From Haloterrigena alkaliphila (lineage in GTDB: Archaea > Halobacteriota > Halobacteria > Halobacteriales > Natrialbaceae): a stretch of DNA of 64,000 bases. The notes under the pieces are model-generated. The model searched no databases. It had not been told where the DNA came from and was given only the letters and a program-made list of their open reading frames with translations. The position numbers and the translations under genes are program-made. The stretch spans positions 97,706 to 161,705 of the forward strand of contig NZ_CP084320.1 of NCBI RefSeq assembly GCF_017352155.2, in the 5' to 3' direction. How positions within the stretch are numbered: the stretch's first letter is position 1; each line of letters opens with the position of its first letter. Positions 1-8,209 of this stretch are shown here, in pieces.

Positions 1-650
1 TCGTACGGCGGGAAGACGAACTCCCGCTCGCAGAGGCTGGACTTGACCCGCTCGTCCATCCGATCCTTGTACTTGATCTTGTTGCTGATCCCGATGACGC
101 CGATCTTGCACGACTCGAGTTTGCCGGCCTCGCCCGCGCGCGAGAGTTGCATGAGGATGTCGTCGTCGTCGAGTTTGTCGACCTCGTCTAAGATGATGAG
201 GACGACCTCGTACTGCGAATCCAGCACCGTCCAGAGGCGCTTGTAGTACGTCGACGTGCTGAGCCCCTTGTCGGGGATCTTGATGTCGGTGCGGTCGGAG
301 TCGTTCAGCGAGTGGGCGATCGTCTGAACCGCCTGCGTCTCCGTGCTGTCCTGTGCGCAGTCGACGTAGGCGAACTCCGCGGTGACGCCTTCCTCCGTCG
401 CGACGCGAACCAGGCGTTCGGAGATGTGTTTCGCACAGAGGGATTTGCCCGTTCCCGTCTTCCCGTAGATGAGCAGATTGCTCGGGCTCTGCCCGAAAAT
501 AGCCGGATTGACGGCGTTAGCGAGGTCCGCGATCTCGTCGTCCCGGCCGACGATGCGTCCCTCCTCGGGGAGATGATTGATCTCGAGGAGTTCCTTGTTC
601 TCGAAGATCGGATCGTCACGGGTGAAGAGGTCGTCGCCGGAACTCGACAT
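1..650 (-). CDS. orc1: Orc1/Cdc6 replication initiator, N-terminal part (runs off left edge)
   Basis: About 216 residues of an AAA+ origin-recognition protein. It starts at the ATG complementary to 648-650 (MSSSGDDLFTRDDPIFENKE) and has no stop before the window edge. Walker A GKTGTGKS is at residues 63-70, a Walker B-type LIILDEVDK near 155 and a sensor-1-like GVIGISNKI near 185. The C-terminal winged helix lies outside the window. The family binds ORB repeats and loads the MCM helicase. The gene is transcribed away from the origin-like repeats next to it, and the nearest repeat ends only 9 bases before the ATG, so self-regulation is plausible (inference). Family assignment is firm; which of the several haloarchaeal Orc paralogues this is cannot be told from a fragment. 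Confidence 0.95.
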   Translation of the reverse strand, partial: MSSSGDDLFTRDDPIFENKELLEINHLPEEGRIVGRDDEIADLANAVNPAIFGQSPSNLLIYGKTGTGKSLCAKHISERLVRVATEEGVTAEFAYVDCAQDSTETQAVQTIAHSLNDSDRTDIKIPDKGLSTSTYYKRLWTVLDSQYEVVLIILDEVDKLDDDDILMQLSRAGEAGKLESCKIGVIGISNKIKYKDRMDERVKSSLCEREFVFPPY

Positions 651-754
651 GATCGTAGACACCACGTTTCCGGTGAATCGTCTTTACTGTTTGGACTCGT
701 CGACGAGGAGTTCGTCACAGCGGACAATTTCGGGAGAACGAGCGGCTATGGAGG

Positions 755-764
755 TAATATATAG
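755..764 (-). promoter_or_regulatory. Possible TATA box for orc1
   Basis: TAATATATAG lies about 105 bases before the orc1 ATG in an otherwise GC-rich stretch. If used, the transcript would have a leader of roughly 75 nt that contains the first ORB. This is inferred from composition only. Confidence 0.3.
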
Positions 765-1204
765 TTCTAGGGGAAGCGGTGACTGGGTCGGAGCGCGCAC
801 ACACCGGGTTTCCGGTGAAATGGGGTGAGCGGGGGAGGGGGTCCAGTTGAAGTGGTGGTTTTGGTTCATCGGAAATTCGGTGTGCCCGAGCGGCGCGTGC
901 GGGAAAAGAGAGAAACGGTCAGTTCAGTAGACCGGGAGAGCGGACACTCTACACGCATTTCCCGCGGGTTTCGCGGTCTCGAGACATAGTAGATCGCGAC
1001 GATGGCAGCAGATGATTTGGAGAGAAGGCTCGAGTTCGATACTCGAAGGAGACTGGGCTGAGAGACTACGACCTCGAAATAGTCGATTCCGGAACGAGAT
1101 GCCTCGATAGTCCTGTTAGTTTGAATATCGGCGACGGAGAATACCGCTAATTTCCAGTGAAAGAGTCGGCGTCGACTCACGTCGACTAACTATCTTCGTT
1201 TTCC

Positions 1205-1250
1205 ACTCAATGGACTTTTTACTCTCTAGCTTAATATATTTATTGTTGCT
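1205..1250. other. AT-rich duplex-unwinding element candidate
   Basis: The stretch from about 1205 to 1250 contains TTAATATATTTATTG and is clearly more AT-rich than its surroundings. It sits between the inverted ORB clusters, where a haloarchaeal origin is expected to melt first. Confidence 0.6.
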
Positions 1251-1697
1251 GGCTGGTGGAGTACCCATTGATCTAGTATCGTAGAGCACTGGCACAGGGT
1301 GAAGCCAACCAGAAATCGGTTTGGGCTTCCTTTTGTCCTCTACGCCTTTCACCTCCTTCTACTACTATCTCGATCCCTCGCTTCGTCGTTCTCTCCTCCC
1401 CTTTGGCCCCTCTTCTCTTGATCACCGTTTCACCGGAAACCTGGTGTGTGCGTCTTGTCGTGTTGCTCTCGTCACGACACGTTGATACTACACCGTACCC
1501 CCGACGAGGCCGTCCCCCCTCTCGGTCACCGTTTCACCGGAAACCCGGTGTGTGCGCGCGGGTGATAGCGACACCGGTTGCCGACGACAGAACTGATTCA
1601 CCGGAAACGTGGTGTGTCCGTCCGTTCACCGTGGTATCAGTGATTCCTCCCGGTAATCGGCAACACCTAGCGCGGATCTTCTCAGTGCCCGCCCCTT

Positions 1698-1745
1698 GCG
1701 ACTGATTGCGTCTCGAGAACCGGCGCGACTAATTGCGTCTCGAGA
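1698..1745 (+). repeat. Two-copy 21-bp direct repeat inside the origin
   Basis: The block beginning GCGACTGATTGCGTCTCGAG at 1698-1718 recurs with one change at 1725-1745. The period is 27 bases. It lies between ORB 5 and ORB 6 and has no recognised function. Confidence 0.6.
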
Positions 1746-2093
1746 CCCAGCGGCTGACTCGGCGGATTGCGGGTCAGTTTGTGGAATGCGCACGGGCTGG
1801 TTTGTGGAAGCTGCCAACGATGGTGTAATATATTCGATCCGTCCTCGGACACCGGTGATCCTGTTCACCGGAAACATGGTGTGCGAGACGTATCCGTTTC
1901 GACGGCTTTTACCGGAAACGTGGTGTGTGCGCGTCCTGTTATTCATTCGCTCGCGACTATTTCTCGAGTACCGTGCTTTCGGAGTTCCGTCGTCGACTCC
2001 CGTCACGGATCGTGCGACTCTGCTCGGACTCGATAGGAGAGGAACACTCTAGCGAGACCGAGACAGACGCCGGCTCAGTAGTGTCGCACGGAC

Positions 2094-2270
2094 TCAGTAA
2101 TAGTAGAGCTCGAGTTCGTGACCGCAGTTTCGGCAGGTCGTTTCCGTTCCCCGCAGCCGATTCGAGGACCGCTCCGCGTGAATACCTGGGCCCGGCGGAA
2201 CGGCGGCGCTGATCGTCGCCTCGCATTCCGGGCATCCGATCCGCATAGCTGCATTATCTGACTGGGACAT
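2094..2270 (-). CDS. Small zinc-finger protein (two Cys pairs) beside the origin
   Basis: A 58-residue protein starting MSQSDNAAMRIGCPECEATI and ending HELELYYY. It has a CPEC pair near residues 13-16 and a CRNCG pair near 46-50, the spacing of a single zinc ribbon. Haloarchaea encode many such CPxCG-type zinc-finger microproteins, mostly of unknown function. The reading frame is intact with ATG and TGA, and the tri-tyrosine tail after the second Cys pair is notable. It flanks the origin on the side opposite orc1 and is transcribed toward it. A later in-frame ATG (residue 9) is an alternative start. No specific role is assigned. Confidence 0.8.
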   Translation of the reverse strand: MSQSDNAAMRIGCPECEATISAAVPPGPGIHAERSSNRLRGTETTCRNCGHELELYYY

Positions 2271-2500
2271 ACCTCAGCCGTAGTCGAGAGTTCCGGATAG
2301 TTATACCAGGCGTACGGGATTTCAGCGCGATATTTTCCCTGTTTCACGTGAGTAGGGTGATATTTCCACGACGTGACACCGCGATACCCATTTCTCCATT
2401 TCTTGGAGTCGATACCGTGGCAACTGGGTCGAGACCGCGGTAACTGCCGAACCACGTGTGGACTCGTGAGCGTCTCAGCACCGTATGGCATGAGAGTCTC

Positions 2501-2575
2501 GGTACCAGATGATATATCGGTACCGTATAGCATATCGGTACCGTATGGGTATCGATCGGTACCACGATCAGTACC
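2501..2575. repeat. Spaced GGTACC palindrome array
   Basis: GGTACC occurs at 2501, 2519, 2537 and 2558, followed by a degenerate AGTACC at 2570. The first three are exactly 18 bases apart and two share the longer context ATATCGGTACCGTAT. The array lies in the 324-bp gap between the zinc-finger gene and the stop of the lipoprotein gene, upstream of the former. Function unknown; clustered protein-binding sites are one possibility. Confidence 0.6.
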
Positions 2576-2594
2576 GCGTGGGATTCGAACCCGC

Positions 2595-3704
2595 CTAGAC
2601 CGTGAACGAGACGTCCTCGAAGTCGAAAAACGCCGTCTCGTAGCCATCGTGTCGCGCCACTTGCGGGGGTAAGTCGACGGCGATCGTTATCTCGGCCCCG
2701 GACTCGAGGCCGTCGATGCCGGTCCCGTAGTGGTGGCCGAAGGCGTGATCGAGGGATTCCGTCAGCGGTTCGTCCTCGAGAACGGTCGCGTCGTCGCGTT
2801 CGACCGTGACGCTCAGCGACGCGAAGGGGAGGCTCACGTCGTTGTAGGGAGTTCGCGGACAGACGACGAGATAGGCGCCGTCCCCGGCCAATCGATCGGC
2901 GTCCGTCGCGATCGCCGAAATCTTCGCGTCGCCGCTCCGCTCGGTTCCGATTCGATCGCCGGGGAGGTCTTCGATCGGCGGCCCGTCGGACGTGGGCGGG
3001 TGACCGGGTCCGTGATCGCCGCCGCTCGCATCCTCGTGATCGTCCCCAGCACCGTGTTCCATCAACGAGAGCGCCTCGGGATCGCCGCGTCGGTTCTCGT
3101 CGATCAGGTCGAACTCGAGGTCGTGGATGTCCGATCGCTCGAACTCGAAGTCGACCTCGAGGGTGGACGCACCCGTCCAGTTGGCGAACGCGCCGGTTCC
3201 ACGAACCTCGAGCGCGCCGACCCGGACGCGGGCCGTGTACGCGCCTTCCTCGGGCAGGCTGACGTTGTCGCCGTAGTGGAACCCCATCCGCTGGGAGAGC
3301 ATCGGCCACGGCGACAGCTGGCCGCCGACCGACTCGCCGTCCCGGAGCAACTCGAGTCCCACGTTCACCGGAAGGACGGTGTCCGTCTCCGCGTCCCAGA
3401 CGGTGGCCATGAGGTGCATGCTGTCGTCCGTCTCGACGTCGACGCGTTCCGTTTCGCCGGCGACGGTCCAGAACCGGTGGGGGATCGTGTAGGAGAGCGC
3501 GACGGCGAGCGAACCGTCGCTCGCGCCGCCGTAGCTGCCCATCTCCTCCATTCCGGCGGGGAGGTAGACGGCGTCGGGGCGGTCCTCGACCAGCGGCGGG
3601 TTCGACCAGGCGGACTCCTCCTCGAAGCCGAGGCGCTCGAGACAGCCGGCGACGGCCAGCGCTCCGGTTCCGGCCGTTCCACCGAGAAAGGCCCGACGAT
3701 TCAT
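2595..3704 (-). CDS. Tat lipoprotein with two P19/Tp34-like iron/copper-binding domains
   Basis: A 369-residue exported lipoprotein. The N-terminus carries a twin-arginine signal (MNRRAFLGG) and a lipobox ending at Cys21. Residues about 60-170 match the periplasmic iron-transport P19/Tp34 family: MHLMATVW at 96-103 and M140-G-F-H143-Y-G-D-N are the expected Met/His metal ligands. A second, more divergent copy near 260-365 keeps HHYGTG at 324-329. The linker at about 215-240 is rich in His, Asp and Gly. Such proteins bind Cu/Fe outside the membrane and assist iron uptake. The SCO1/TlpA/CcdA genes nearby support a metal role. It may correspond to the haloarchaeal DUF7350 family (from memory). 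The exact metal is unknown. Confidence 0.7.
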   Translation of the reverse strand: MNRRAFLGGTAGTGALAVAGCLERLGFEEESAWSNPPLVEDRPDAVYLPAGMEEMGSYGGASDGSLAVALSYTIPHRFWTVAGETERVDVETDDSMHLMATVWDAETDTVLPVNVGLELLRDGESVGGQLSPWPMLSQRMGFHYGDNVSLPEEGAYTARVRVGALEVRGTGAFANWTGASTLEVDFEFERSDIHDLEFDLIDENRRGDPEALSLMEHGAGDDHEDASGGDHGPGHPPTSDGPPIEDLPGDRIGTERSGDAKISAIATDADRLAGDGAYLVVCPRTPYNDVSLPFASLSVTVERDDATVLEDEPLTESLDHAFGHHYGTGIDGLESGAEITIAVDLPPQVARHDGYETAFFDFEDVSFTV

Positions 3705-3843
3705 TGGTTTCGTCTTGGGTTGCCAGCAGCAAAACGGCTGTTGGTTTGCCGGTCGAAAGCGCGGCGGCGCGATCCAAATCGGATCGAGCGCCGCTCATCG
3801 CCTGACGGCCGCTGTCGGTCCATCGGCTGAGGGCCGCTGTCGA

Positions 3844-5442
3844 TTACCCGCCGACGTACACCGGGCCCGGCGCCGGCAGCGTCAGGAGCCACAGACTGAC
3901 GACCGTGTAGCAGACCATCACGACGACGAACGGGTACTGGCTCCGGATCGCCTGCAGCCGTCCCGGGAAACAGTCGAAGGCCGTCGCGTGAGCCGTCCAG
4001 ATCGCGAGGACGTGACCCGCGAGCACGGCTCCGATCTCGACGATCCCGACCCAGTCGGGGAGGGCGAGCGTGGTCGGATTGACCGGCGGCGCGAACGGAC
4101 TCGAGAGGGCCGCGAGCGCGGCCGGGGAGACCGAGATCGCGAACGCGAGGTAGTGGGCGACGTGGTAGCCCGCGGCGATCGCCAGCAGCGGCGGGGCGAA
4201 CCGCCGGGCGAGTTCCCGTTCGGCGAGGTACGTCGGTGCGGTGCGCCGCGCGAGGCGGGCGGCGAGCCAGTACAGTCCGAGGGACAGTCCGAACCCGCTC
4301 GAGAGCACCAGCAGGTACGCCAGCGCCGCCGGAACGCCGGTCGAAACCACCGCCTCGATCGTTCGCCGGCCCGGTGGGGTGACGACGAACCCGTTGAACG
4401 TCAACTCCCAGACCAGCAGGAGGACGAACGCGACTTCGCTGGCATCGGCGACGACGCCGCGATCACGGAGTCGAGCGCCCGGGAGGACGAGTCGAAATCC
4501 GCCGCCCTCCCGTTGACCACCGTCCTCTTGCTGACCACCATTCACCCGCTGGATCGGTGCGACGGATCCGTAGAGGCGGAAGAGCACGGCCAGCGGATCC
4601 GCGCGTCGAAACCACGTCTCGGGCGAGAACACCACCGCGCCGGTGACGGTCGCGACGGCGTAGCCGCCGGCGACGAGCGCGAGGGTACCGGGGTCAGCCG
4701 TTACGGGCAGGACGATCTCGAGCCAGACCAAGAGGCCGAGACCGACGACCGCCGGCCACGACCGCAGGCGCGACGGATACGCGAGCAAACCGCCGTCGCC
4801 GCTCCCTCTGACGACGCCGCCCACGCCGCGCGCGAGGGTTCGAAACGGATCGATGGCGGGCCAGGGATCGACGAGCAGGACGGCGACCATCGGGCCCAGC
4901 GCCCGCAGGCCCACGAACGCGAGGATGACCCCGAGGTTCGCGATTCCCGTCGCCGGCCCCTCGAGACCGACAGCGACGACGGCCGCGAGGGCGAGAAGTC
5001 CGAGGAGCGATCCAAGCGCGGAGCCGACGGCGAGCGTCCGACGCGAAGCGACGAGCGGTCGAGTCGCCGTCGCGGCTCGAGTTGACGGTCGTTCCGACCG
5101 TTCCGACGCACCGGCACGCGTGCGCGAGTAGTCGTTCGCCGTCTCGACTTTGTTCGCCGTCCCGACTTCCGTCGTCACGAGCGGAACCCTCCACTCGTGA
5201 ATCGCGTCGACGAGCGATCGATCGGTCACGAGCGCGGCCAGTATCGCGGACGCGGCGACGGCCGTGGCGCCGGTGAGCAGGGTGAGCCACGTCGGCACCG
5301 TGAGGTCGCGGTCCTCGCCGAGTCCGGCGGCGACGTTCGACGCGCTCGCGGCGTCCGTCCAGATCACCGCGCCGATAGCGACCGCTACGAGACCCCACGC
5401 GATCACGCGCCGCCGCCGCCGAGTCGATGGAACCGCTGTCAC
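3844..5442 (-). CDS. Polytopic membrane protein of unknown function
   Basis: About 532 residues with roughly ten hydrophobic segments, beginning at VIAWGLVAVAIGAVIW and ending in YPFVVVMVCYTVVSLWLLTL. A long cytoplasmic-looking loop rich in Arg/Ser/Thr follows the second helix pair. The frame is open to 5586, but the extra N-terminus is not protein-like; the GTG at 5442, just before the Arg-rich stretch leading into the first helix, is preferred. Histidines in or near membrane segments (AGYHVAHYLAF, AGHVLAIWTAHATAF) could be metal or heme ligands, which would fit the neighbouring lipoprotein and SCO1/CcdA genes (inference). I do not recognise the family. Confidence 0.7.
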   Translation of the reverse strand: MTAVPSTRRRRRVIAWGLVAVAIGAVIWTDAASASNVAAGLGEDRDLTVPTWLTLLTGATAVAASAILAALVTDRSLVDAIHEWRVPLVTTEVGTANKVETANDYSRTRAGASERSERPSTRAATATRPLVASRRTLAVGSALGSLLGLLALAAVVAVGLEGPATGIANLGVILAFVGLRALGPMVAVLLVDPWPAIDPFRTLARGVGGVVRGSGDGGLLAYPSRLRSWPAVVGLGLLVWLEIVLPVTADPGTLALVAGGYAVATVTGAVVFSPETWFRRADPLAVLFRLYGSVAPIQRVNGGQQEDGGQREGGGFRLVLPGARLRDRGVVADASEVAFVLLLVWELTFNGFVVTPPGRRTIEAVVSTGVPAALAYLLVLSSGFGLSLGLYWLAARLARRTAPTYLAERELARRFAPPLLAIAAGYHVAHYLAFAISVSPAALAALSSPFAPPVNPTTLALPDWVGIVEIGAVLAGHVLAIWTAHATAFDCFPGRLQAIRSQYPFVVVMVCYTVVSLWLLTLPAPGPVYVGG

Positions 5443-5613
5443 CGCCCGGGTACACCACGCCGATTCACATGTATCCCGCTCTCGCTCACAGTGGCCGAAG
5501 ACGGCTATCCCGCTCGTGCTCGCAGTCGTCGACGGAAGTCGCAGTCGTCGATGGAACTGATATTCGGCGCATGAACCAACGGACATTTGATTACCCGCTC
5601 CGACGATTCGGGT

Positions 5614-6459
5614 ATGGAACGGCGGACGTATCTTCGCTCGCTCGGGGTCGCGGGTCTCGCTGGTGTCGCCGGCTGTCTCGAGAGTCTGGGGGGGCTGGGC
5701 GGCGATAGCCAGACGGTGTTGTCACAGCCCGACGATTACATTCCGGGTGCCTCGTATCCCGTCCACGGCGACGAGTTTCCGTCCTTCTCCGTCCCCGACC
5801 CGATCGCGGAGACGACCGTCTCGCTCGAGGATTTCGTCGGCGAACGCCCCTTCCTGATCACGTACTTCTTCACGACGTGTCCAGACGGAGTCTGCCCGGC
5901 CCTGCTGTTACGTCTGCGGTGGGTCCAGGAGGACGCCGCCGAGCGCGGCTACGAGGACGATATCGGACTGCTCGGCTTCACGTTCGATCCGGAACGGGAT
6001 ACGCCCGACGTGCTGTCGGAGTACGCCGCCGAGCGCGGGATCGACTACGAGGCGGACAACTGGCACTTCCTCCGACCCGAAACTTACGACGAGGCGGAGA
6101 CAATGACGGTCGACACGTTCGGTATTCCACTCCTCCGGTGCGACGACGAGGAGGAGGACTGCAAGACCGGGGACGAGAGCGGCGAGACGGGAGCCGACGA
6201 CGGAGAGACGGATACCGACGGTAACGCGACCGAACGTCACGACGAACAGAACGGAACCGACGATCACGAGGAGCAGAACGGAACCGAGAGCGGCGGCCAC
6301 GATCACGGCGAGTACACCTTCACGCATCCCGCGATAATCACGCTCGTCAACGAGGACGGCATCGTCGAACGCGCGTACCCGAAAGCGGTCCAGACCAAAC
6401 GGGCCGTCGGTCGGGACCGGATCCTCGAGGACACGCGCGCCGTCGTCGGGGTGGAGTGA
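5614..6459 (+). CDS. SCO1/SenC-like lipoprotein with an atypical CX4C motif
   Basis: A 281-residue thioredoxin-fold protein of the SCO1/SenC family, which delivers copper to, or reduces, the CuA site of cytochrome oxidases. The signal MERRTYLRSL with lipobox Cys21 suggests a Tat lipoprotein. The copper cysteines are C89 and C94 in TTCPDGVCPA. This is CX4C, where the family normally has CX3C (CPDVCP). The third ligand is H238 in THPAIITLVNEDG. Before it lies an acidic, His-containing insert (about 180-230). The ATG at 5614 is chosen over an upstream TTG because it places the twin arginine at the N-terminus. It overlaps or abuts the TlpA-like gene, so the two are probably co-transcribed. Confidence 0.85.
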   Translation: MERRTYLRSLGVAGLAGVAGCLESLGGLGGDSQTVLSQPDDYIPGASYPVHGDEFPSFSVPDPIAETTVSLEDFVGERPFLITYFFTTCPDGVCPALLLRLRWVQEDAAERGYEDDIGLLGFTFDPERDTPDVLSEYAAERGIDYEADNWHFLRPETYDEAETMTVDTFGIPLLRCDDEEEDCKTGDESGETGADDGETDTDGNATERHDEQNGTDDHEEQNGTESGGHDHGEYTFTHPAIITLVNEDGIVERAYPKAVQTKRAVGRDRILEDTRAVVGVE

Positions 6460-6461
6460 GC

Positions 6462-7040
6462 ATGCGGCGACGGGACGTCCTCGCCGGGCTCGGCGGCGCG
6501 GGCGTGGTCGCCGGCGGCGGTGCGGTCGCGGTGTACGGACTGCCGTCGCCGGGGCGCTTCCTCGACGAGGAGACGGACGAACCGCCCGAGCCGATCGAGA
6601 TCGAGACGATCGAGGCCCCCGGGAGCGAGGCCGGGACGGTGGCGATCCCCGACCGCGGCCGGGCGACGTTCCTCGACCTCTTCGGGACGTGGTGCGGGCC
6701 GTGTATCGAACAGATGCCGGCCCTCGCCGAGGCCAACGAGCGGATCGGCGACGAGGTCCAGTTCTGCTCGGTCACGAACGAGTCGGTCGGCCCGAACGGG
6801 TCGATCACGAAAGCGGAACTCGTCGACTGGTGGGAGAAACACGGCGGCAACTGGACGGTCGGACACGACCCCGCGGCCGAACTCACGTCGCGATACCTCG
6901 AGGGCGGGTTTCCCACGGCCGTCGCCGTCGACGCCACTGGACGCGTTCAGTGGGCCGAATCGGGGATCAAGACCGCGGACGAACTGGTCGACGGAATCGA
7001 GCGGGCCCTCGAGGCCGGCGACTCCGGCTCGGGCGAATGA
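6462..7040 (+). CDS. TlpA/ResA-like extracytoplasmic thioredoxin
   Basis: A 192-residue thioredoxin-fold protein with Tat-type start MRRRDVLAGL, a hydrophobic segment and the active site W77-C78-G-P-C81 within TFLDLFGTWCGPC. The cis-Pro region GGFPTAVAVD follows later. Family members reduce cysteines outside the membrane for cytochrome c maturation or copper-site assembly. The ATG at 6462 is 2 bases after the stop of the SCO1-like gene; a GTG at 6456 would overlap it. The stop overlaps the ccdA start (ATGA), so SCO1, TlpA and CcdA form one redox operon in which CcdA likely re-reduces this protein. Confidence 0.9.
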   Translation: MRRRDVLAGLGGAGVVAGGGAVAVYGLPSPGRFLDEETDEPPEPIEIETIEAPGSEAGTVAIPDRGRATFLDLFGTWCGPCIEQMPALAEANERIGDEVQFCSVTNESVGPNGSITKAELVDWWEKHGGNWTVGHDPAAELTSRYLEGGFPTAVAVDATGRVQWAESGIKTADELVDGIERALEAGDSGSGE

Positions 7041-7711
7041 TCGACGCGGCTCTGGTTCCGACGCTCGCGTTCGCGCTGACCGCCGGCGTCGCGACGTTCT
7101 TCTCGCCGTGTGCCTTTCCGCTCCTCCCGGGGTACGTCGGATTCTACGTGAGCCAGACTGAGGGCGAGGAGGCCTCGCTCTCCGGGTCTATCGGTCGCGG
7201 GATCGTCGCCGGTATCGGCGTCCTCGCCATCTTCAGCGCGTTGCTGGTGGCGGCCTACTGGATCGGGCACGCGACGCTGTCCAACATCGTCTACTTCGAG
7301 CCGATCGCCGGCGCGGTGCTGGTCGCATTCGGTGCGCTGATCGTGCTCGGCCGCGCGCCCTCGCTGTCGATCGCGCTGCCGAAACGCCGCTCGAGCGTCC
7401 TCGGGTTCGCGGTCTTCGGCGGCGGCTACGCCCTGGCTGCGGCGGGCTGTGTCGCACCGCTGTTCGTCGGCGTCGTCGCGCAGGCGCTCTCCCTGCCGCC
7501 GGTGTCCGCGGCGCTGGTCGTCGGTACCTACGTCGGCAGCATCGTGGTGCTGATGGTCTCGCTGACCGTCGCGACGGGCATGGGACTGCTCGCGGGGGCC
7601 GGCCGGCTGGCTGCCCACACCCAGACCCTCGAACGCCTCGCGGGCGCGGTAATGATCCTCGCCGGCGTCGGTCAGTTGTACCTCGCGATCGTCATTCTCG
7701 ACGTGCTCTGA
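7037..7711 (+). CDS. ccdA: CcdA-type thiol-disulfide transporter
   Basis: A 224-residue membrane protein with six predicted helices. It carries the paired cysteines that shuttle reducing equivalents across the membrane: C25 in FFSPCAFPLLPGY and C138 in AAAGCVAPLF. Length and motifs match CcdA (short DsbD). The start overlaps the stop of the TlpA-like gene by an ATGA junction, which indicates translational coupling. It should pass electrons from cytoplasmic thioredoxin to the TlpA-like and perhaps SCO1-like partner. Confidence 0.93.
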   Translation: MIDAALVPTLAFALTAGVATFFSPCAFPLLPGYVGFYVSQTEGEEASLSGSIGRGIVAGIGVLAIFSALLVAAYWIGHATLSNIVYFEPIAGAVLVAFGALIVLGRAPSLSIALPKRRSSVLGFAVFGGGYALAAAGCVAPLFVGVVAQALSLPPVSAALVVGTYVGSIVVLMVSLTVATGMGLLAGAGRLAAHTQTLERLAGAVMILAGVGQLYLAIVILDVL

Positions 7712-7908
7712 CCGAGTCCTGTATCGTCGTCCTGCGACGGTTCGGCGTCCTCTCGTTTCGGCGTCCGCTGCCCGGCAGCAGCGCCGCGGCCGGCGGTTGC
7801 GAGTCCGCGTTCCTCACGAGAGTCGTGGCGCCGTTCGTATGCACGGAGAGCAATCGTTGCGATCCGGGTCCCTGCTCGAGCGACTCCGCCGTTTGCTGGG
7901 ACGGTGAA

Positions 7909-8127
7909 CTATTGGTCGTCGAGCAACCCGAGTTCGTCGGCGGCGAGGTCGGCGATGCGGTCGGCGATGTCGGGATCGACGCTCGCGACGTCGTCGCCGT
8001 CGTGGACCCCGTCGTTGTGTCGTTCGATCGTCTCGGCCACGTCCGAAAGGGGGACGCGGGAGGTCGTCTCGCACCCGGGGCAGACGATCGGCACCGTCGG
8101 CTCGTCCGAGTCGTTCGTCGCGGTCAT
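7909..8127 (-). CDS. Small haloarchaeal protein with one CPGC motif
   Basis: A 72-residue acidic protein. VPIVCPGCETTSRVPLSDV near the N-terminus supplies a single C-x2-C pair; the rest is an acidic helical tail (VDPDIADRIADLAADELGLL). A lone pair could bind zinc as a dimer. It stands alone on the minus strand, with about 200 bases of featureless DNA between it and ccdA. The composition is typical of real haloarchaeal small proteins. Function unknown. Confidence 0.7.
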   Translation of the reverse strand: MTATNDSDEPTVPIVCPGCETTSRVPLSDVAETIERHNDGVHDGDDVASVDPDIADRIADLAADELGLLDDQ

Positions 8128-8209
8128 CGTCGAACACTCTCGAGCGAACCGTCAAAATCGCACCGGTTAGCGGCGTTCGTCGGGATCGGTTTGAAGCGGC
8201 GATCGGCCG

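Larger units (their letters stand above)
659..1931. other. Chromosomal replication origin (oriC-type) with seven ORB repeats
   Basis: Seven copies of a TTCACCGGAAACNTGGTGTG-type element occur at 659-677 and 796-820 (minus orientation) and at 1428-1452, 1532-1556, 1596-1620, 1863-1887 and 1907-1931 (plus orientation). The two groups face each other across a 600-bp spacer whose AT-rich core (about 1205-1250) is the likely unwinding element. The CCGGAAAC core is typical of archaeal origin recognition boxes. Homopurine/homopyrimidine strings lie on the inner side of the innermost boxes (G-rich 822-842, C/T-rich 1388-1419). Adjacent orc1 supports an active origin. There is no convincing gene in the region. 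Confidence 0.9.

Noticed and set aside
2577..2598. tRNA T-arm-like word (GGGATTCGAACCCGCC) overlapping the lipoprotein stop codon
   Set aside because: No acceptor, D or anticodon stems can be built around it on either strand, and the upstream half would lie in coding sequence. An integration-site remnant cannot be excluded, but nothing supports it.
5443..5586. N-terminal extension of the polytopic membrane protein
   Set aside because: Cys/His/Arg-rich and not protein-like; it would also run into the promoter region of the SCO1-like gene.
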